64,000 bases of DNA from Aphelocoma coerulescens. Its lineage: Eukaryota > Chordata > Aves > Passeriformes > Corvidae. Made by a program: the position numbers and the translations under genes. Location of the stretch: contig NW_027183510.1 of the NCBI RefSeq assembly GCF_041296385.1, positions 1 to 64,000 on the forward strand, read 5' to 3'. Under the pieces are notes generated by a model. That model saw nothing but the letters and a program-made list of their open reading frames with translations. It was not told the DNA's origin and ran no database searches. This document shows positions 34,750-47,863 of this stretch, piece after piece; the first letter of the stretch is position 1; every line of letters begins with the position of its first letter.

Positions 34750-36928
34750 GGCTGGGACAGCCAGCTGCAGAGCTCAAGGGAAGAAGCCCAAAGTGTCACA
34801 ATGGCTCCTTGCCTTCCCATGCAACACCTGGGTCACAATGGTCTCCTTGATTCCATGAGGCCCCACTGTGTCACAATGGCTCCTTGGTTCCATCAGGTTC
34901 CGCAGTGTCACCATGGTCTCTTTTGATCCGCATTGTCATCATGGACAATTGGTTCCATGAGGCCCCGCAGTGTCACAATGGTCCCTTGCTTCCATAGGTT
35001 TGATGTTGTAACAAAGGACTCCTTGCTTCTATGAGCTAGCCTGCTTTTTGCAGAGGTGTCTTTGGTTCCAACAAGGCCCCGCTGTGTCTCAGTGCACCCT
35101 GGCTTCCATGTGGATCTGGAGTATCACAAAGGCTCCTTGGTTCCACCAGGTCCTGCTGTGTCACAATGGGTCCTGTGGTCCCTGAGGCCCTCCAAAACCA
35201 TTGTGGAGGCTTGCTTCCATGAGGTTCCATTATGTGCCAGTGGTCATCTTGGTTCCAGGAGTTTCCTTAGTGTCACAATGCTCTCCATGCTTCCATTAGG
35301 CCCTGCTTTGCCACAATGGTCCCCTTGTTTCCATGAGGCCCCGCTGTGTCACAATGGACCTATGGTTCCGTGATGTTGCGTGGTGTCACCGTGCTCTTCT
35401 TGAATCCGCCGTGTAACCATGGACCATTGGTTCCATGCAGCCGTGTCACAATGGGCTCCTTGATTCCATGATTCCCCACGGTGTCACAATGGAGCCTTGT
35501 TTCTAGGAGGTTCTGTACTGTCACAATTGCCTCCTTGATGCCATCAGCCCCTGCAGTGTCACAATGGCTCCTTGGTTCCATGAGGAACACAATAGCTTGG
35601 CATAAGCATTGAGCAACAGCTGCTGAACACACCTGGCAACATCTGCTTGCATCAAAAGAGGGCTTCAAGCTGACAATGGCACCAGCAGCTTCCATCTGCA
35701 ACAGAGACCCAGGAAAGGACAGGCTGTGCCGGTTTGGACAAATGTGGAGGAAAATATCCTCTTATAGAAGGCAGGTTACACCCAGCCTTCCCCCACCAGG
35801 TTTTTGGAAAAAAGAACTTTCCTGGGAAGAAAGTGAAAGAGATAAAAACTATTTTTCTAACAAACACACAGGAAAAGGATAACAATGCTAAATATTAAAA
35901 CCTCTCGCTGTGCAGAGAAAGCTGGGATAATTTGAGAGTCCTTCTGTGTTTCGGTGGGGTCTCCTGAAACATCCATAGACAGCGAGGCCCGTGCAAAGAA
36001 ACAGGGAGCGATTCTTGAGAGAAGTTGCAGAGCTCTTTCTTCTCCAGCCACACGGGCGGGGCACTGCCAAAGAACTGAGCAATCACAGCACAACCAGGGC
36101 CCTCCTCGCACAGGGCAACACAAAATAAGCAGTGCTGAACAGGATTAGGGCACATGTGAGCAGGGAGCAGGGAGACCCCGTGCCCAGGCCATGCCTCTAC
36201 CCCAGGGTCCCCTCTCCCATGACCTCATGGCAGGGGGGAGGAACCCCAACACTTCCGTAGGTGTAGTCTCTCTCCTCCTCCTTGCAGCTGGCTCATGGGC
36301 CCACATTCAGGGCCCCCACCTCGGGAGAAAATTCTCCCAATGTGCTCTGATGTTGAAAGAGTCAAGAAGAGAAGAAGGGAAAAAAAACCCCCGAAGTCCC
36401 AGGAAAACAAAGTTCAACTCTCCATCTCCCTCCAGAGAAAAGGAGCTGAAAACTGGCTAAAAAGAAACAAAGTTGCTTCCTCTGCTCTTGCTGCAAGCAG
36501 GATGCAGAGGAGTGTGTATGTGTGTCCTTGAACAAACGCTCTGAGAAGTTTGTCTGGCTTTTTTTTCCTCTCCCCCCTCTCAGGCTCAGTTGAAAGGCAC
36601 AGAAATGCACAAACTTCACTTCTGGGCATAGAGCAGCAATAGGGGGATACACATGATAAAGTCACCCCAAGACACAGGGAGAGAGAATTCAGTGGAAAGA
36701 CTCCGAGAATTCTGCTCCCAGAGATCATTCATTCCTGCTCACACTGACCCTTGTAGAAAGGGGACATCGTTCCCGGCAGCCTGTACTGAGCATGTGGCTC
36801 CTGAGTGGGGTTTGTTGTTTAGGAAACCTGCTCAGGCTTTTCCATTCTTTCCTTGCAAACAGGAAAACTTCTCCTGGGGCTGTGTGCAGGCAGAGCCCTG
36901 AGGAGAGCAGGTGGCACATGGTGCGCTG
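34750..36928 (+). repeat. Macrosatellite unit 17 (B, 2179 bp)
   Basis: The minisatellite block is 34793-35585. This is the first unit with the full B set: tctcttttgatcc, aggtttgatg, gtaacaaagg, aaaaccattg, ggataacaatgc and aaaacctctc. It also has agccttcccccacc near 35784 (shared with unit 18) and agggagagagaattc near 36677. Confidence 0.97.
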
Positions 36929-39106
36929 GGCTGGGACAGCCAGCTGCAGAGCTCAAGGGAAGAAGCCCAAAGTGTCACAATGGCTCCTTGCCTTCCCATG
37001 CAACACCTGGGTCACAATGGTCTCCTTGATTCCATGAGGCCCCACTGTGTCACAATGGCTCCTTGGTTCCATCAGGTTCCGCAGTGTCACCATGGTCTCT
37101 TTTGATCCGCATTGTCATCATGGACAATTGGTTCCATGAGGCCCCGCAGTGTCACAATGGTCCCTTGCTTCCATAGGTTTGATGTTGTAACAAAGGACTC
37201 CTTGCTTCTATGAGCTAGCCTGCTTTTTGCAGAGGTGTCTTTGGTTCCAACAAGGCCCCGCTGTGTCTCAGTGCACCCTGGCTTCCATGTGGATCTGGAG
37301 TATCACAAAGGCTCCTTGGTTCCACCAGGTCCTGCTGTGTCACAATGGGTCCTGTGGTCCCTGAGGCCCTCCAAAACCATCGTGGAGGCTTGCTTCCATG
37401 AGGTTCCATTATGTGCCAGTGGTCATCTTGGTTCCAGGAGTTTCCTTAGTGTCACAATGCTCTCCATGCTTCCATTAGGCCCTGCTTTGCCACAATGGTC
37501 CCCTTGTTTCCATGAGGCCCCGCTGTGTCACAATGGACCTATGGTTCCGTGATGTTGCGTGGTGTCACCGTGCTCTTCTTGAATCCGCCGTGTAACCATG
37601 GACCATTGGTTCCATGCAGCCGTGTCACAATGGGCTCCTTGATTCCATGATTCCCCACGGTGTCACAATGGAGCCTTGTTTCTAGGAGGTTCTGTACTGT
37701 CACAATTGCCTCATTGATGCCATCAGCCCCTGCAGTGTCACAATGGCTCCTTGGTTCCATGAGGAACACAATAGCTTGGCATAAGCATTGAGCAACAGCT
37801 GCTGAACACACCTGGCAACATCTGCTTGCATCAAAAGAGGGCTTCAAGCTGACAATGGCACCAGCAGCTTCCATCTGCAACAGAGACCCAGGAAAGGACA
37901 GGCTGTGCCGGTTTGGACAAATGTGGAGGAAAATATCCTCTTATAGAAGGCAGGTTACACCCAGCCTTCCCCCACCAGGTTTTTGGAAAAAAGAACTTTC
38001 CTGGGAAGAAAGTGAAAGAGATAAAAACTATTTTTCTAACAAACACACAGGAAAAGGATAACAATGCTAAATATTAAAACCTCTCGCTGTGCAGAGAAAG
38101 CTGGGATAATTTGAGAGTCCTTCTGTGTTTCGGTGGGGTCTCCTGAAACATCCATAGACAGCGAGGCCCGTGCAAAGAAACAGGGAGCGATTCTTGAGAG
38201 AAGTTGCAGAGCTCTTTCTTCTCCAGCCACACGGGCGGGGCACTGCCAAAGAACTGAGCAATCACAGCACAACCAGGGCCCTCCTCGCACAGGGCAACAC
38301 AAAATAAGCAGTGCTGAACAGGATTAGGGCACATGTGAGCAGGGAGCAGGGAGACCCCGTGCCCAGGCCATGCCTCTACCCCAGGGTCCCCTCTCCCATG
38401 ACCTCATGGCAGGGGGGAGGAACCCCAACACTTCCGTAGGTGTAGTCTCTCTCCTCCTCCTTGCAGCTGGCTCATGGGCCCACATTCAGGGCCCCCACCT
38501 CGGGAGAAAATTCTCCCAATGTGCTCTGATGTTGAAAGAGTCAAGAAGAGAAGAAGGGAAAAAAAACCCCCGAAGTCCCAGGAAAACAAAGTTCAACTCT
38601 CCATCTCCCTCCAGAGAAAAGGAGCTGAAAACTGGCTAAAAAGAAACAAAGTTGCTTCCTCTGCTCTTGCTGCAAGCAGGATGCAGAGGAGTGTGTATGT
38701 GTGTCCTTGAACAAACGCTCTGAGAAGTTTGTCTGGCTTTTTTTTCCTCTCCCCCCTCTCAGGCTCAGTTGAAAGGCACAGAAATGCACAAACTTCACTT
38801 CTGGGCATAGAGCAGCAATAGGGGGATACACATGATAAAGTCACCCCAAGACACAGGGAGAGAGAATTCAGTGGAAAGACTCCGAGAATTCTGCTCCCAG
38901 AGATCATTCATTCCTGCTCACACTGACCCTTGTAGAAAGGGGACATCGTTCCCGGCAGCCTGTACTGAGCATGTGGCTCCTGAGTGGGGTTATTGTTTAG
39001 GAAACCTGCTCAGGCTTTTCCATTCTTTCCTTGCAAACAGGAAAACTTCTCCTGGGGCTGTGTGCAGGCAGAGCCCTGAGGAGAGCAGGTGGCACATGGT
39101 GCGCTG
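36929..39106 (+). repeat. Macrosatellite unit 18 (B, 2178 bp)
   Basis: The minisatellite block is 36972-37764. It is nearly identical to unit 17. It differs by aaaaccatcgtgg near 37373, cctcattgatg near 37710 and a one-base deletion plus substitution near 38990 (ggggttattg instead of ggggtttgttg). Confidence 0.97.
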
Positions 39107-41286
39107 GGCTGGGACAGCCAGCTGCAGAGCTCAAGGGAAGAAGCCCAAAGTGTCACAATGGCTCCTTGCCTTCCCATGCAACACCTGGGTCACAATGGTC
39201 TCCTTGATTCCATGAGGCCCCACTGTGTCACAATGGCTCCTTGGTTCCATCAGGTTCCGCAGTGTCACCATGGTCTCTTTTGATCCGCATTGTCATCATG
39301 GACAATTGGTTCCATGAGGCCCCGCAGTGTCACAATGGTCCCTTGCTTCCATAGGTTTGATGTTGTAACAAAGGACTCCTTGCTTCTATGAGCTAGCCTG
39401 CTTTTTGCAGAGGTGTCTTTGGTTCCAACAAGGCCCCGCTGTGTCTCAGTGCACCCTGGCTTCCATGTGGATCTGGAGTATCACAAAGGCTCCTTGGTTC
39501 CACCAGGTCCTGCTGTGTCACAATGGGTCCTGTGGTCCCTGAGGCCCTCCAAAACCATTGTGGAGGCTTGCTTCCATGAGGTTCCATTATGTGCCAGTGG
39601 TCATCTTGGTTCCAGGAGTTTCCTTAGTGTCACAATGCTCTCCATGCTTCCATTAGGCCCTGCTTTGCCACAATGGTCCCCTTGTTTCCATGAGGCCCCG
39701 CTGTGTCACAATGGACCTATGGTTCCGTGATGTTGCGTGGTGTCACCGTGCTCTTCTTGAATCCGCCGTGTAACCATGGACCATTGGTTCCATGCAGCCG
39801 TGTCACAATGGGCTCCTTGATTCCATGATTCCCCACGGTGTCACAATGGAGCCTTGTTTCTAGGAGGTTCTGTACTGTCACAATTGCCTCATTGATGCCA
39901 TCAGCCCCTGCAGTGTCACAATGGCTCCTTGGTTCCATGAGGAACACAATAGCTTGGCATAAGCATTGAGCAACAGCTGCTGAACACACCTGGCAACATC
40001 TGCTTGCATCAAAAGAGGGCTTCAAGCTGACAATGGCACCAGCAGCTTCCATCTGCAACAGAGACCCAGGAAAGGACAGGCTGTGCCGGTTTGGACAAAT
40101 GTGGAGGAAAATATCCTCTTATAGAAGGCAGGTTACACCCAGCCCTCCCCCACCAGGTTTTTGGAAAAAAGAACTTTCCTGGGAAGAAAGTGAAAGAGAT
40201 AAAAACTATTTTTCTAACAAACACACAGGAAAAGGATAACAATGCTAAATATTAAAACCTCTCGCTGTGCAGAGAAAGCTGGGATAATTTGAGAGTCCTT
40301 CTGTGTTTCGGTGGGGTCTCCTGAAACATCCATAGACAGCGAGGCCCGTGCAAAGAAACAGGGAGCGATTCTTGAGAGAAGTTGCAGAGCTCTTTCTTCT
40401 CCAGCCACACGGGCGGGGCACTGCCAAAGAACTGAGCAATCACAGCACAACCAGGGCCCTCCTCGCACAGGGCAACACAAAATAAGCAGTGCTGAACAGG
40501 ATTAGGGCACATGTGAGCAGGGAGCAGGGAGACCCCGTGCCCAGGCCATGCCTCTACCCCAGGGTCCCCTCTCCCATGACCTCATGGCAGGGGGGAGGAA
40601 CCCCAACACTTCCGTAGGTGTAGTCTCTCTCCTCCTCCTTGCAGCTGGCTCATGGGCCCACATTCAGGGCCCCCACCTCGGGAGAAAATTCTCCCAATGT
40701 GCTCTGATGTTGAAAGAGTCAAGAAGAGAAGAAGGGAAAAAAAAACCCCCGAAGTCCCAGGAAAACAAAGTTCAACTCTCCATCTCCCTCCAGAGAAAAG
40801 GAGCTGAAAACTGGCTAAAAAGAAACAAAGTTGCTTCCTCTGCTCTTGCTGCAAGCAGGATGCAGAGGAGTGTGTATGTGTGTCCTTGAACAAACGCTCT
40901 GAGAAGTTTGTCTGGCTTTTTTTTCCTCTCCCCCCTCTCAGGCTCAGTTGAAAGGCACAGAAATGCACAAACTTCACTTCTGGGCATAGAGCAGCAATAG
41001 GGGGATACACATGATAAAGTCACCCCAAGACACAGGGAGAGAGAATTCAGTGGAAAGACTCCGAGAATTCTGCTCCCAGAGATCATTCATTCCTGCTCAC
41101 ACTGACCCTTGTAGAAAGGGGACATCGTTCCCGGCAGCCTGTACTGAGCATGTGGCTCCTGAGTGGGGTTTGTTGTTTAGGAAACCTGCTCAGGCTTTTC
41201 CATTCTTTCCTTGCAAACAGGAAAACTTCTCCTGGGGCTGTGTGCAGGCAGAGCCCTGAGGAGAGCAGGTGGCACATGGTGCGCTG
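39107..41286 (+). repeat. Macrosatellite unit 19 (B, 2180 bp)
   Basis: The minisatellite block is 39150-39942. It is very close to units 17 and 18. It shares cctcattgatg with unit 18 and has a nine-base A-run near 40737-40745, one more than its neighbours. Confidence 0.97.
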
Positions 41287-43464
41287 GGCTGGGACAGCCA
41301 GCTGCAGAGCTCAAGGGAAGAAGCCCAAAGTGTCACAATGGCTCCTTGCCTTCCCATGCAACACCTGGGTCACAATGGTCTCCTTGATTCCATGAGGCCC
41401 CACTGTGTCACAATGGCTCCTTGGTTCCATCAGGTTCCGCAGTGTCACCATGGTCTCTTTTGATCCGCATTGTCATCATGGACAATTGGTTCCATGAGGC
41501 CCCACAGTGTCACAATGGTCCCTTGCTTCCATAGGTTTGATGTTGTAACAAAGGACTCCTTGCTTCTATGAGCTAGCCTGCTTTTTGCAGAGGTGTCTTT
41601 GGTTCCAACAAGGCCCCGCTGTGTCTCAGTGCACCCTGGCTTCCATGTGGATCTGGAGTATCACAAAGGCTCCTTGGTTCCACCAGGTCCTGCTGTGTCA
41701 CAATGGGTCCTGTGGTCCCTGAGGCCCTCCAAAACCATTGTGGAGGCTTGCTTCCATGAGGTTCCATTATGTGCCAGTGGTCATCTTGGTTCCAGGAGTT
41801 TCCTTAGTGTCACAATGCTCTCCATGCTTCCATTAGGCCCTGCTTTGCCACAATGGTCCCCTTGTTTCCATGAGGCCCCGCTGTGTCACAATGGACCTAT
41901 GGTTCCGTGATGTTGCGTGGTGTCACCGTGCTCTTCTTAAATCCGCCGTGTAACCATGGACCATTGGTTCCATGCAGCCGTGTCACAATGGGCTCCTTGA
42001 TTCCATGATTCCCCACGGTGTCACAATGGAGCCTTGTTTCTAGGAGGTTCTGTACTGTCACAATTGCCTCCTTGATGCCATCAGCCCCTGCAGTGTCACA
42101 ATGGCTCCTTGGTTCCATGAGGAACACAATAGCTTGGCATAAGCATTGAGCAACAGCTGCTGAACACACCTGGCAACATCTGCTTGCATCAAAAGAGGGC
42201 TTCAAGCTGACAATGGCACCAGCAGCTTCCATCTGCAACAGAGACCCAGGAAAGGACAGGCTGTGCCGGTTTGGACAAATGTGGAGGAAAATATCCTCTT
42301 ATAGAAGGCAGGTTACACCCAGCCCTCCCCCACCAGGTTTTGGAAGAAAGAACTTTCCTGGGAAGAAAGTGAAAGAGATAAAACCTATTTTTCTAACAAA
42401 CACACAGGAAAAGGATAACAATGCTAAATATTAAAACCTCTCGCTGTGCAGAGAAAGCTGGGATAATTTGAGAGTCCTTCTGTGTTTCGGTGGGGTCTCC
42501 TGAAACATCCATAGACAGCGAGGCCCGTGCAAAGAAACAGGGAGCGATTCTTGAGAGAAGTTTCAGAGCTCTTTCTTCTCCAGCCACATGGGCGGGGCAC
42601 TGCCAAAGAACTGAGCAATCACGGCACAACCAGGGCCCTCCTGGCACAGGGCAACACAAAATAAGCAGTGCTGAACAGGATTAGGGCACATGTGAGCAGG
42701 GAGCAGGGAGACCCCGTGCCCAGGCCATGCCTCTACCCCAGGGTCCCCTCTCCCATGACCTCATGGCAGGGGGGAGGAACCCCAACACTTCCGTAGGTGT
42801 AGTCTCTCTCCTCCTCCTTGCAGCTGGCTCATGGGCCCACATTCAGGGCCCCCACCTCGGGAGAAAATTCTCCCAATGTGCTCTGATGTTGAAAGAGTCA
42901 AGAAGAGAAGAAGGGAAAAAAAACCCCCGAAGTCCCAGGAAAACAAAGTTCAACTCTCCATCTCCCTCCAGAGAAAAGGAGCTGAAAACTGGCTAAAAAG
43001 AAACAAAGTTGCTTCCTCTGCTCTTGCTGCAAGCAGGATGCAGAGGAGTGTGTATGTGTGTCCTTGAACAAACGCTCTGAGAAGTTTGTCTGGCTTTTTT
43101 TTCCTCTCCCCCCTCTCAGGCTCAGTTGAAAGGCACAGAAATGCACAAAGTTCACTTCTGGGCATAGAGCAGCAATAGGGGGATACACATGATAAAGTCA
43201 CCCCAAGACACAGGGACAGAGAATTCAGTGGAAAGACTCCGAGAATTCTGCTCCCAGAGATCATTCATTCCTGCTCACACTGACCCTTGTAGAAAGGGGA
43301 CATCGTTCCAGGCAGCCTGTACTGAGCATGTGGCTCCTGAGTAGGGTTTGTTGTTTAGGAAACCTGCTCCGGCTTTTCCATTCTTTCCTTGCAAACAGGA
43401 AAACTTCTCCTGGGGCTGTGTGCAGGCAGAGCCCTGAGGAGAGCAGGTGGCACATGGTGCGCTG
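41287..43464 (+). repeat. Macrosatellite unit 20 (B, 2178 bp)
   Basis: The minisatellite block is 41330-42122. Variants are ggccccacagtg near 41501, cttcttaaatccgcc near 41933 (private), a T-run shortened by one near 42337 and gagtagggttt near 43340 (private). Confidence 0.97.
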
Positions 43465-45648
43465 GGCTGGGACAGCCAGCTGCAGAGCTCAAGGGAAGAA
43501 GCCCAAAGTGTCACAATGGCTCCTTGCCTTCCCATGCAACACCTGGGTCACAATGGTCTCCTTGATTCCATGAGGCCCCACTGTGTCACAATGGCTCCTT
43601 GGTTCCATCAGGTTCCGCAGTGTCACCATGGTCTCCTTTGATCCGCACTGTCATCATGGACAATTGGTTCCATGAGGCCCCGCAGTGTCACAATGGTCCC
43701 TTGCTTCCATAGCTTTGATGTTGTAAGAAAGGACTCCTTGCTTCTATGAGCTAGCCTGCTTTTTGCAGAGGTGTCTTTGGTTCCAACAAGGCCCCGCTGT
43801 GTCTCAGTGCACCCTGGCTTCCATGTGGATGTGGAGTATCACAAAGGCTCCTTGGTTCCACCAGGTCCTGCTGTGTCACAATGGGTCCTGTGGTCCCTGA
43901 GGCCCTCCAAAACCATCGTGGAGGCTTGCTTCCATGAGGTTCCATTATGTGCCAGTGGTCATCTTGGTTCCAGGAGTTTCCTTAGTGTCACAATGCCCTC
44001 CATGCTTCCATTAGGCCCTGCTTTGCCACAATGGTCCCCTTGTTTCCATGAGGCCCCGCTGTGTCACAATGGACGTACGGTTCCATGATGTTGCGTGGTG
44101 TCACCGTGCTCTTCTTGAATCCGCAGTGTAACCATGGACCATTGGTTCCATGCGGCCTGGCAGTGTCACAATGGGCTCCTTGATTCCATGATTCCCCACG
44201 GTGTCACAATGGAGCCTTGTTTCTAGGAGGTTCTGTACTGTGACAATTGTCTCATTGATGCCATCAGCCCCTGCAGTGTCACAATGGCTCCTTGGTTCCA
44301 TGAGGAACACAAGAGCTTGGCATAAGCATTGAGCAACAGCTGCTGAACACACCTGGCAACATCTGCTTGCATCAAAAGAGGGCTTCAAGCTGACAATGGC
44401 ACCAGCAGCTTCCATCTGCAACAGAGACCCAGGAAAGGACAGGCTGTGCCGGTTTGGACAAATTTGGAGGAAAATATCCTCTGATAGAAGGCAGGTTACA
44501 CCCAGCCCTCCCCCACCAGGATTTTGGAAAAAAGAACTTTCCTGGGAAGAAAGTGAAAGAGATAAAAACTATTTTTTTAACAAACACACAGGAAAAGGAT
44601 AGCAATGCTAAATATTAAAACCTCTCGCTGTGCAGAGAAAGCTGGGATAATTTGAGAGTCCTTCTGTGTTTCGGTGGGGTCTCCTGAAACATCCATAGAC
44701 AGCGAGGCCCGTGCAAAGAAACAGGGAGCGATTCTTGAGAGAAGTTGCAGAGCTCTTTCTTCTCCAGCCACATGGGCGGGGCACTGCCAAAGAACTGAGC
44801 AATCACAGCACAACCAGGGCCCTCCTCGCACAAGGCAACACAAAATAAGCAGTGCTGAACAGGGTTAGGGCACATGTGAGCAGGGAGCAGGGAGACCCCC
44901 GTGCCCAGGCCATGCCTCTACCCCAGGGTCCCCTCTCCCATGACCTCATGGCAGGGGGGAGGAACCCCAACACTTCCGTAGGTGTAGCCTCTCTCCTCCT
45001 CCTTGCAGCTGGCTCATGGGCCCACATTCAGGGCCCCCACCTCGGGAGAAAATTCTCCCAATGTGCTCTGATGTTGAAAGAGTCAAGAAGAGAAGAAGGG
45101 AAAAAAAACCCCCGAAGTCCCAGGAAAACAAAGTTCAACTCTCCATCTCCCCCCAGAGAAAAGGAGCTGAAAACTGGCTAAAAAGAAACAAAGTTGCTTC
45201 CCTCTGCTCTTGCTGCAAGCAGGATGCAGAGGAGTGTGTATGTGTGTCCTTGAACAAACGCTCTGAGAAGTTTGTCCGGTTTTTTTTCCTCTCCCCCCTC
45301 TCAGGCTCAGTTGAAAGGCACAGAAATGCACAAAGTTCACTTCTGGGCATAGAGCAGCAATAGGGGATACACATGATAAAGTCACCCCAAGACACAGGGA
45401 CAGAGAATTCAGTGGAAAGACTCCGAGAATTCTGCTCCCAGAGATCATTCATTCCTGCTCACACTGACCCTTGTAGAAAGGGGACATCGTTCCAGGCAGC
45501 CTGTACTGAGCATGTGGCTCCTGAGTGGGGTTTGTTGTTTAGGAAACCTGCTCAGGCTTTTCCATTCTTTCCTTGCAAACAGGAAAACTTCTCCTGGGGC
45601 TGTGTGCAGGCAGAGCCCTGAGGAGAGCAGGTGGCACATGGTGCGCTG
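43465..45648 (+). repeat. Macrosatellite unit 21 (divergent, 2184 bp)
   Basis: The minisatellite block is 43508-44305 (798 bp, 5 more than usual). It is one of the two most divergent units. It has agctttgatg and gtaagaaagg (A/B hybrid), atgccctccatg, ggacgtacgg, ccatgcggcctggcagtg near 44149, extra C near 44899 and near 45201, and ggatagcaatgc (A) beside aaaacctctc (B). Confidence 0.97.
44149..44169 (+). repeat. Full-length form of a minisatellite copy shortened in all other units
   Basis: Unit 21 reads ccatgcggcctggcagtg where all others read ccatgcagccgtg. The copy is therefore 37 bp here and 32 bp elsewhere. The full length fits the regular period and the general ccatgaggccccgcagtg pattern, so this unit probably keeps the older state. 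Confidence 0.7.
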
Positions 45649-47863
45649 GGCTGGGACAGCCAGCTGCAGAGCTCAAGGGAAGAAGCCCAAAGTGTCACAA
45701 TGGCTCCTTGCCTTCCCATGCAACACCTGGGTCACAATGGTCTCCTTGATTCCATGAGGCCCCACTGTGTCACAATGGCTCCTTGGTTCCATCAGGTTCC
45801 GCAGTGTCACCATGGTCTCCTTTGATCCGCACTGTCATCATGGACAATAGGTTCCATGAGGCCCCGCAGTGTCACAATGGTCCCTTGCTTCCATAGCTTT
45901 TACGTTGTAACAATGGACTCCTTGCTTCTATGAGCTAGCCTGCTTTTTGCAGAGGTGTCTTTGGTTCCAACAAGGCCCCGCTGTGTCTCAGTGCACCCTG
46001 GCTTCCATGTGGATCTGGAGTATCACAAAGGCTCCTTGGTTCCACCAGGTCCTGCTGTGTCACAATGGGTCCTGTGGTCCCTGAGGCCCTCCAAAGTCAT
46101 CATGGAGGCTTGCTTCCATGAGGTTCCATTATGTGCCAGTGGTCATCTTGGTTCCAGGAGTTTCCTTAGTGTCACAATGCTCTCCATGTTTCCATGATTC
46201 CCCACAATGTCACAATGCTCTCCAGGCTTCCATTAGGCCCTGCTTTGCCACAATGGTCCCCTTGTTTCCATCAGGCCCCGCTGTGTCACAATGGACCTAT
46301 GGTTCCGTGATGTTGCGTGGTGTCACCGTGCTCTTCTTGAATCCGCCGTGTAACCATGGACCATTGGTTCCATGCAGCCGTGTCACAATGGGCTCCTTGA
46401 TTCCATGATTCCCCACGGTGTCACAATGGAGCCTTGTTTCTAGGAGGTTCTGTACTGTCACAATTGCCTCCTTGATGCCATCAGCCCCTGCAGTGTCACA
46501 ATGGCTCCTTGGTTCCATGAGGAACACAAGAGCTTGGCATAAGCATTGAGCAACAGCTGCTGAACACACCTGGCAACATCTGCTTGCATCAAAAGAGGGC
46601 TTCAAGCTGACAATGGCACCAGCAGCTTCCATCTGCAACAGAGACCCAGGAAAGGACAGGCTGTGCCGGTTTGGACAAATGTGGAGGAAAATATCCTCTG
46701 ATAGAAGGCAGGTTACACCCAGCCCTCCCCCACCAGGTTTTTGGAAAAAAGAACTTTCCTGGGAAGAAAGTGAAAGAGATAAAACCTATTTTTTTAACAA
46801 ACACACAGGAAAAGGATAACAATGCTAAATATTAAAACCTCTCGCTGTGCAGAGAAAGCTGGGATAATTTGAGAGTCCTTCCGTGTTTCGCTGGGGTCTC
46901 CTGAAACATCCATAGACAGCGAGGCCCGTGCAAAGAAACAGGGAGCGATTCTTGAGAGAAGTTTCAGAGCTCTTTCTTCTCCAGCCACATGGGCGGGGCA
47001 CTGCCAAAGAACTGAGCAATCACGGAACAACCAGGGCCCTCCTCGCACAAGGCAACACAAAATAAGCAGTGCTGAACAGGGTTAGGGCACATGTGAGCAG
47101 GGAGCAGGGAGACCCCGTGCCCAGGCCATGCCTCTACCCCAGGGTCCCCTCTCCCATGACCGCATGGCAGGGGGGAGGAACCCCAACACTTCCGTAGGTG
47201 TAGTCTCTCTCCTCCTCCTTGCAGCTGGCTCATGGGCCCACATTCAGGGCCCCCACCTCGGGAGAAAATTCTCCCAATGTGCTCTGATGTTGAAAGAGTC
47301 AAGAAGAGAAGAAGGGAAAAAAACCCCCCAAAGTCCCAGGAATACAAAGTTCAACTCTCCATCTCCCCCCAGAGAAAAGGAGCTGAAAACTGGCTAAAAA
47401 GAAACCAAGTTGCTTCCTCCGCTCTTGCTGCAAGCAGGATGCCGAGGAGTGTGTATGTGTGTCCTTGAACAAACGCTCTGAGAAGTTTGTCCGGTTTTTT
47501 TTCCTCTCCCCCCTCTCAGGCTCAGTTGAAAGGCACAGAAATGCACAAAGTTCACTTCTGGGCATAGAGCAGCAATAGGGGATACACACAATAAAGTCAC
47601 CCCAAGACACAGGGACAGAGAATTCAGTGGAAAGACTCCGAGAATTCTGCTCCCAGAGATCATTCATTCCTGCTCACACTGACCCTTGTAGAAAGGGGAC
47701 ATCGTTCCAGGCAGCCTGTACTGAGCATGTGGCTCCTGAGTGGGGTTTGTTGTTTAGGAAACCTGCTCAGGCTTTTCCATTCTTTCCTTGCAAACAGGAA
47801 AACTTCTCCTGGGGCTGTGTGCAGGCAGAGCCCTGAGGAGAGCAGGTGGCACATGGTGCGCTG
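45649..47863 (+). repeat. Macrosatellite unit 22 (2215 bp, extra minisatellite copy)
   Basis: The minisatellite block is 45692-46522 (831 bp). It has the A-type agcttttacg element, aaagtcatcatgg near 46093 and the 38-bp extra copy. Private variants include gacaataggttcc near 45843, ttccatcaggcccc near 46266, gaccgcatgg near 47158, ggaatacaaag near 47339 and gatgccgagg near 47439. AATAAA is at 47590-47595. Confidence 0.97.
46171..46208 (+). repeat. Extra 38-bp minisatellite copy in unit 22
   Basis: An additional core starts at 46171 and the normal one follows at 46209. The extra copy begins like the local one (gtcacaatgctctccatg) and continues with tttccatgattccccaca, which resembles the copy about 200 bp downstream (ttccatgattccccacgg). 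It therefore looks like a local exchange product. It recurs in units 27 and 30. Confidence 0.9.
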
